From Symsagittifera roscoffensis (lineage: Eukaryota; Xenacoelomorpha; Acoela; Convolutidae): 64,000 nt of DNA. A program made the translations under genes and the position numbers. The notes under the pieces were generated by a model. The model saw nothing but the letters and a program-made list of their open reading frames with translations, ran no database searches and was not told the DNA's origin. The stretch lies in the NCBI RefSeq assembly GCF_963678635.1, contig NC_087063.1, forward strand, positions 74,109,617-74,173,616, written 5' to 3'. This document shows, one piece after another, positions 50,101 to 59,100 of this stretch (positions are counted from its first letter, which is position 1; each line of letters starts with the position of its first letter).

Positions 50101-53100
50101 AAATTGAGGTTCCGAGCCCTCACAATGTAGGAAAAGACCCTGTTTTGGCAAAGTTTTCTGCGCCGCAGGCAAAATTTTGAAAAAACAGGCCAAAAAAGGC
50201 GTTATTAGTCACTTTTTGGAAAATTATTATAATAAAATTGCGTTTTTTCTGCTCCCGCTTGCCCCTCAAAATTAGTATATATTGGTGCCAAAGGCGCCTT
50301 TAGAAAAATATCAAGTTCCTTCAGCCAAAAATGGATATCTCAAATTAGTACAAAGGGGAGACCCTTTGTGTCGGCGCGGGGTCGAATCCTTGGGGAGGGG
50401 AAGCTTCCCCCCCGCCTACATTTGCTCCTGAACAACCCCTATTGTGTTGCTATTGCACTCTCAGGTGTGTCCTCTTCGTCTGTGGCCACCACTGTCCAGC
50501 AGTCTCCTGCTCCAGCTATGGTTCCAGAGAGACTGGCCACTCAGAGTTCCACTCTCTCTTCCTCCTCATTGACTACTACTGCGGGGGGCGTGGCTGCGGC
50601 TGCTGCAGGGACTCAGACTGCAGCACAGATGGAGAGAGATAGACTCATGGGAGATATCCCATTCGGAGATGGCGAGTTGTCTGTACAGTGGTAAGCGAGG
50701 GTCAAGATTCTTTTGTGTTAAAAGTTCATCTTTGATGTAATTCGTGAAGAAATAGTTCATCATTCTCAATATATCGAACACTTCACAACTTGCATGTAGT
50801 GGTGAGTAGTGAATATAGTTAAGTATTTGGTGCAGTATGATAGTTATATTAATAAAATATATATGGGTCCCCGAAGATTATTTTTTTGGACCCATTGCTT
50901 ATACTTGCTGTTCACATGAACCCATACAATACCACAGCCTTCTTGACTTCTGTTTTGTGACAGTTTGCTGAATTGGATATCTTTAACTAACCCCGCATTG
51001 TATCTTATACCAGTTAAAATGTTCGCGTATGCTTAACTATTGAGTCAATCCTTAACAGGAGTGGATATTCTTTTTTACGGACAATGAGAGATAGTTAAAT
51101 ATATCCGCTACTTTGAAAAAAAAACTTTTTCAAAATTGTTAAAGAAATCCTTTCATGCTTTGCATCTTCTATTATGTTGGGCCGTTCTCTTTCCAGGTAC
51201 ATCTCGCCCCTGGATGGTCCAAACCAGGAGTGCATGCTACTGATGTATTCAATGGGCAAGAAGATTCTGGGATCCAAACCCAAAGACAAGGAGGACCCAT
51301 TCGAACTATGGTTAGAAATAGTTAGAATTAATATAAAATATAAGTTACAACGAGTAATCAAATTTGAAATCATGATAATCTATCCGAAACCCGATAACTT
51401 CCTAATAAGTTCCCCTTTGTGACTAAAATTCAGAATGTTTCGCGAAAACAGAAAAATTAAAAATGAAATGCGAAATGAAGTTAATTTTGTTGTAATAAGA
51501 AGTAAGTATCACGATTATGCAGCTTGTTTTTATCAATTCGAAAAAATGTTTTGTTTAATACAAGCATGTTTTGGTTGCCATCTACCTTCGTTTTTTTCCA
51601 TTCTGCATTTAAATGATAATGTAGCAGTACACTTAAGTGAGGCGTTAAGTAAGACGCCTGTTTTCTGATTTGACTGTTTGTGTTTGTTGCAGTGCTGGAG
51701 TGTTGCCCATAAACATCAACTCCCTGATGAGTGTGCATGACATGTTGATGACTCTCTTGCAGAGGGCAGATGTGCAGCTGGCAGCTGTGGAGAAGATCCC
51801 ATCCAGAAGACACAGACCAGTGGTGAAGAGCAGGAAGACCAAGAAAGTACAGGACTTGAAGAAGGACGAAAAGTTGGAGGTGAACAATTAATCCATTCAC
51901 AGTTTCTTTTCCTAATTTCAAGACACTTATTTATAGGTAGTGTAAAACTTTTTAAGGAAAAAGTCTCGTTCAAATTTGATTTTTTGCTGTTTTTTTTTGA
52001 GCGATGCAGTGTTTTAGCTATTTAATCGCGGAACCCAAAATAGCAAAAGATCAAAGAAAATTATCCGTGTTGCGGATTCCTCGTCAAATTTGTTTTCAGC
52101 TTGTTGCGGAATCCGCTCACAATTCATAACTTACACAGTTTGGTCTAGTAATGAATTCAAATACATTTGCTGACTGGAAGGCACATTACTCTCTTCAATA
52201 ACAAAAGTGCAAAATACGCCAAAAAACTTTGAAATTTTGGACTTACCAGCCGTATAAAAAAACCTATTGGCTCATTTTTTTCTCAAACTAGAATGATTAT
52301 ATCAAAAAGGTGTTTATCATAACCAATTTTTGAAATTCAAAGAACTCAAAAGTTGACAATTTTCACTACTGTTTCTAACTGTTTATTGGCTACGGTTAGT
52401 GCACCAAATAAAATCACTTATGAAATAATTATCAGGTTTCAGATTCAAAAAATTGAGTTGTGAAAACTAATTGGTTGAATGGAATACGAAAACTTAGATT
52501 ACTATTTAAGCGCACGTTAAAAAGAAACGAGTATGAAAGAAAAAGAATTAAAGAACGAAAATTTGGAGGTAATAAATGACCTGAATAAAAAAAAATACTC
52601 TCGTTGAAATGAAACCAACAAACTTTTTTGTTATACCTTTCATTCTTTAAATAAATCTTAGAATAGCTGAATCGAAAGACGTCCAATGATTAAATGATCA
52701 GAACAATGATTAAAAAGAGAAAAAATGCGTATTTTGAAAAAAAGGGAAGATGTTTAGAGCACGAGTCAAAAATTAGCTTTAAACAAAAGTTTAGGCACCG
52801 AAACAATACCGATGATTTACTTTTTTTTTTAATGTGCATAAAATTCGTTATTTTTCAACAACAGTTTTGGATCAATTTAAGATCAAATATGCCAATTTAA
52901 GATCTTCTAATCCACAGCTTCAATCTGTTTAAAAGTGCTCAGTGCTTCGCGTAAAGTTCTTGATTTTTATTGATGGAAACTTCTGACCTTTTTAACTGCT
53001 TTGGGGGAGGATTTTAATTTGATCCGAATTTCGAATTACATGATTTTTGATGAAATATGTATGTTTATAACAGAAAAATGTCGAAACGTCCAGAGTGCAT

Positions 53101-56100
53101 AAAATACTTTAAAAAGAAGAGAAAAAATAGTCTTCGAAAAGAATGTTTTAAAGCTAATTTATTCGTATTTTAGTGCACCAATGATGTATGTATAATTTTT
53201 ATAAGAAAATTTTTAAATCTTAACCCTTGGTTTTGTTCATTTTAGTCAAACCATCATCATCTGAAAGAGAAAGCAAGTTCAAAGTCTTGCACTCTAAATT
53301 CATATCATGTTGCTTACTAATAAGATCTGCTGAGATCATCGAAGCTCTGTGTTTTGGTACTGCTGTTTCATAAAAGACTGGTAATGTAATTAGCTGTTAA
53401 TTAGTTCTAAGTGTTAATGAGCTGAGTACAATTTTTCTTCTTCATTTTCTACGATCTTTTGATCGCGTCTAGTTAAAGTATTTAGTTAATGTGGCTTGCA
53501 AGCAGAAAAAGTTTAAAGTTGAAATGAAGCGAATTTTTGGTCGAAATGCTTTAGTTAATGTTACTTGCATCGGTATGTACCCACAAATCCGCATTCCCGG
53601 ATAGCCGATTTTTTTTTTTGATCCGGATAGCCGAAAATTAAGCAAACAAATGACTTGAACAATGATCCAGGTAAAAAGAGACCAGGCCCACCCCGGCCTA
53701 TTGGATTAAACCGAACACTTACTGCCGCACAATTGGTGACCAGGCTCATCCTTACATGTAAATTTCGTTAATTTTTTGGCTATCCGGGGACAAAAAAAAT
53801 CAGCTACCCGGGAACAAATTTTTTTTTTCAAATATCTGATACAATTTTTTTTTCAGGTATCCGGGAATTAAATTTTTTTCGGCTATCCTGTGAATAACCA
53901 AAAAACAGCAGTATTTACACAAGCAAAGCTTTTGTGATAGTAAACAATTTCTCCTTTTTTCAACCTTAGTCGCAAATGTTAGTGTTCATTTTGAAAGTCT
54001 TCAATTTGATCAATAACCAGCTATTAAGTACAGCCAATGCTCAGGATTTTAACATGGACTATAATATTACAAATAGCACTTTAGCTTCAAGGTATCATGG
54101 ATCTGTAGCGTAGAGGTAGGGAAGGAGACTCGCAACAAATTAAGAGGGTTCGAACCTGGGCAGGGCCGGGTGTTTTTAATGAAATTTTTTGTATACTAAT
54201 TAAAATGCGTCCACTCTATAAATTGAGGCATGTTAGTTGATAAATTTCTTCTTTTTTTTCAAATTGTTTGGTATTGCTAATGCGTCATGATTGAATTGCG
54301 TCACTTAGCAATTATTTAGACTCTTAATTGGCGTGCGTCACTTAAGAAATTTTGTAGACTCAAAGTTTACTCATTCAGTTTTTGCCAGTAGCGTTATCGG
54401 TAATATTTTTGCTTGTGTATGCGAAGTGCAACTTCGTCTCTGTGTAAATAAGTGTTTTGAAAAGGACGTGAGGAGCACGCAGAAAAAAGTACAAAACGCG
54501 AAAAAAAATTTGGAAAAGTTTTTTTTTAAATTTTGTTGAAAAATTTATTTGCCTTTCGCAGAAATTTTTTCAAATATGAGTTAATTATTATCAACGATCG
54601 ATTTAAGGCTTTGAAGCAATCGAAGTTTTTGGCTATCAGGACACAAAACAGATTTCGGCTATCCGGGAATGATTTTATTTTTTGGTTGTCCGGGAATGAA
54701 TTCATTTTTCGGCTATCCGGGTGTTCGGCTCCGTGACACGCCACCCTTGTAAAGAGAAAATATCAACTTTGAAATTGAGTGCATTTTCGGGTTTTTTGCC
54801 ACTTTGAAAATTTTATCATAATCCTCGAATCTGATTGAATGAAAACACAGAAGCTCTATTGACAGCTAAAATAATTGGGCCGTATAACAGAAAAGACCGG
54901 AATGTTCTGTTCTTTAAGAAAAATGAACGTAGTGAAGACTCCTATATAGGTCTTGCTGATTTTTTAAGGAAAACTCTTAAAAGTCTCTAATAACTACAGA
55001 TGTGCATTCATACATATTGATGCTTTTATGAATTTACTTAGCTATATATGCACATTTTGAGTTCAATTGAAATTCGTCTGCCGAAAGTGACGTAAATACC
55101 CCTCTTCAAAAACGAACGTGAAAATGGCGCAAAAAATGTGAACCATTTCTAGTTTCGAAAGTGGATTTTTTTTATAGATTTCCAGCGGAATAAAAACTTT
55201 ACCTATTGATCAAGTTTTCTCCAGTTGGGCCGATGTTAGTCCAGTTGGGTAGTTTAACGAATTAGGCGGGAGTAGCGATAAACTTTTTTGTCTATTACAT
55301 TCTATAATTGCTTTAATTAGGTGTTCATGTAGACGAAAAAAAGTTGCCTAAATTTCCAAATAATATGAAAAACAATTATTTGGCGAACGAATTTTAATTA
55401 TTATTTACACTTTATTAAACATTTGGCTAAGTGCGCAAACTTCAATGAAGTAAGCTATAAATTCATTCAGTCTGGACGAGGTATATATCTTTTACCAGGC
55501 CGACCTTTTACTAGACCACAATGCAATAATTCAATTAAGATAAGTTTAAATTAGTGGAAGGTTGGAAAAGGACGCGGTCAGGATAAACAAAACTTCGCTG
55601 AGAAACCGTGAATTTATTGTCTTGAACCAGACTTAACGGCGTCATTACATCTGTCAATCAAATAAGTTTATCGAGTCTGGCAAAAAATCCATGTTATAGC
55701 TTTTTTTAAACTAAAATATCGGTCCCCGTTTTGGGCAGTTTGAAGGGTATTGATTGATTGAGGATTTTCGCGCAGGAGAATAATCTTCTCAAACAAATAC
55801 TTGTTTCACTGACTGCTTGATAAGTATATCGGACAAAAACTATTGTAATTATTGTTATGCATAGTGGTCTAATTTTTTTTTTTAATTAGGCGCCTTGCTT
55901 TGGTTTTGTTTGCATTACTGTCTCCCATGATTGTCTATTAAGTTCAGTGTCTAGAACAGACCCGTTTCTTTGTCATTCGAAAATATCAACCATCGAAACT
56001 GTGTGAAAATCGACAGAGTCTTAAAGTGATGTAATAGGTTCTCTGAAATTTGTATCCGTCTTTTCTTCGTTTTCTGCGAGTTTATTAACACTTTTCCAAC

Positions 56101-59100
56101 TGTCAGCTCGTTATTTTCAACATGTTTAAATGAATAGATCTTGGGCACGTTTATTTCTCTTTTCACTGGAATTTGGTTTTTTCTTCATTTTATCAGTGCG
56201 ATAGTCAATTTTCAATTTGAAATAGTTATTTGAGATATTCATTTCCAAGTTTTTCATAATAGAATGTGAAACCCCTCTATGTTTTCAAGCAAAAATTGCG
56301 GCTTCATTTCAGATATTTTTAAATTCGTCTTGAACTGATGCTTTATGCGTGAGACAATAATGAATTTAGTCGGCTAGAATAGGATGCATTGAAATCTTTC
56401 GTTGAAACCTTCTGTTTTGTGTCTAAAAGTATTTAGAATCCAGTAAAGGCCAGTAAAAAATATTTTATTCTTCCAGACTATGTTCTACACTATGTTGTGT
56501 TATAGGATCTGTTCAAAGACTGTCTGCAGATGGTGCTGCAGTTGTTCACGCAGATAGACGACGGGCTGACCAGGCCAGAACAGGTACCGCCAATCGATCA
56601 GAATTGCTCTCTCATAAAATTATAGTTAATGCCAAATTGTTGGAAATATCCGCAAGATTGAGCAACTTAAACTGCCACAAAACGGCTCTTTGTAGCTTAA
56701 TTAGATTTTAGACACGGTTTTCTGCGTGTTAAAATGAGTTTGGAAAGGGTTTCAGACGTCCAATTGAGCACTTTTAAGGTTCATTAACTTCGTTCATATT
56801 CGTTGACCGAAAAAGATATAGCCAATAATTTGGCGTTAAATGTAAAATTAATTTATAATGCATGTCCTACTACCAGGTTGCTGTCCAAATAACAGGAATG
56901 TTCCGATAACAAATTGTTACTTTTCGCAAAAAAAAAACAATTTAAAAAAAAAAATTTTTTGATCAAATTCATAAATTTTTTTTGATCAAAAATACGTGTT
57001 AGTGTATACAATTGCTTAGAAAGAAAAACTGTTAGCCCTAGAAAATGATTAGTCCTAAATGTCAATCTGAGCTTTCGTTAAAACCTAAACAGCACATTCG
57101 AAACTTGTAAAAAATGGTTCTGTTTTCTGCTGAATAAATGACAAAAATTCGAAACCCGTAGACTCTACTATGCAGAAGTTTACACAGAGGCGAAGCGGAG
57201 CTTCGATTCGCTTGCGATACAACGCAACGTAGCATTGCCAACTAGTGAAAAGAAAATGAGACGGAAATCATAAATTCTAAAAAAAAAAGTATATTTCGGA
57301 TAAACAGTCGAGCAACAAACAAACAACAGCTTTTAGTATCCTTTAACGAGTGGCCATAAACCGACAATATTAGGGTAGACGGCCATTGAGCCGACAAACG
57401 TAAACCAAAAGCATTTTAATAACATTTAAATTTGAGGAAAAAACCGTATTTGAAATCCGAGTCGCTAAACTAACTAAATAACAGTGCGACACAATTATGG
57501 AACGAAATGTTCAAATCAGAAGCAAAATCCATGCTTTGAAAATGAAGCAGGCAATTAATAAACAGACAAACGAACGTCCGAAAATTCAAAATTTTCCAAG
57601 AAATTGTTTTCAATTTGATAGATACTGTAAACAAAAACAAAGTCCGACCGGGTTCTCAGACCTTAGAGACTAAAGCAACCGCTTCACCTCTAGACCTCTA
57701 GTGAGAGACATTAAAAAACCACATTAAACACTTTGTGGGAGCCAGAAAGTTTTCAATTACATCATGTTGGATAATTACGTTGCACTAAGATGATTTGATC
57801 ACAAGGGAAGGCACCAACTTCAGAGCTTTCTACTTAAAAGCGGAAACGTAGCCACTTCACCACCGCTCCCCAAATTGATTTCGTTTTGACCTCGAACTGA
57901 TTGTTTTTTTTTCAGATCCCGAGCCTCTCAACCAAGGTCACCCAAGTGCGCGTGATCGAACAGACATTCAACCTAAGTTGTGGTAGTCTCATCAAGTCAA
58001 GTGAGTAAAACGAAATAGTTAAATGATTAGTCAATACGATTAGTTCTGACCTTGAAACTAAAATGATTGAAAATGGTGTTCAGGAAGCTTACCATCAAGA
58101 GCAGAAAGAGTATTTATCATGCGTCATTTTGTAATGCTCTACAGAATTTGCGGATCTTTTTTTTTAAAGTTAAAGCAAAATGATTGCAATTTGAGGGGAA
58201 AGCGCGCACCGAAAAACGAAATATCTGGCTCAAAACCTTCCAAAAAATAACGTACAGCTTCATTTTTTGCCTGTTTTTCTTCTGAAATTTACCTGCCGCG
58301 CAGATATCTTAGGTCAAATAGGGCCACTCGAAAAATCACCCTGTTCATTGAATAGTTCCTGCGCACTGAAAAAAATTCCAAGCGCCTCTGAATGTGTAGA
58401 CAGTTCAGTAACGCTCGATTTACTTCTTCAACTTGTGATTGGAAAATTACTCCACCTGACAAGTCCAATCGTCTTGCATGCCTACTAGTTACTTTAGTTA
58501 TTTCCTCGGATAATCAGGTTGTTGTTCCGATCACTTCACGAAGTTGGAACAAATAATGGCGTAGGGTCTGTTTTTGCCAGTCGATTTTGACCACCCCAAA
58601 GAAAGCTCGTAGGGGGTTCAAGCTATCATATCGAAGACTTTTGATTTGTGATTCGGAGTCTTAAGTTAAACTACTGAATTTCCAATTTAATTCTGGGATT
58701 TTTTAAAAAAGTTTTTAATCTATTATGAACAGGTTCTGATGGACCATTATTAAAATCTATCTGCTGACACTAAAAAAAAGAAAAAAAAATCCAAAATATA
58801 AAATGTGCACAAACTATGAAACTTGGAAATTTTTGAATTTTTTTTGGTTTGGATTTTATTTTTAAAATTTGTAGTAAAAATTCGTGCAGTCGAGAACATT
58901 GTGTGCTACTTGCACAGGAATTGGTTCTTTGCACAGAAATTGATTAGGATATCCGATCCGCTCAATGGTTCATCTGTATCCAGAGACTCTGTTTTAGGCG
59001 AATTTGGCCGCTGGATCTCCAAACTTCTCATCCCACCTCCTGCAAATGCTGTCTCGCCCAGTTTCGGCGAGAACGCCAATGAACAAAATATGACCAACAG

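Larger units (their letters stand above)
51880..56505 (+). other. Intron 43
   Basis: 4.6 kb. Contains a B-like fragment (about 51940-52400), a G element (53915-54448) amid repeated 'GGCTATCCGGGAA' motifs (53595-53885, 54630-54720), and a B copy (54918-55260). The remainder is AT-rich with no exon seen. Confidence 0.6.

Noticed and set aside
51481-51921. 146-residue open frame, - strand
   Set aside because: Shadow of CFAP54 exon 43 and flanking intron on the opposite strand.
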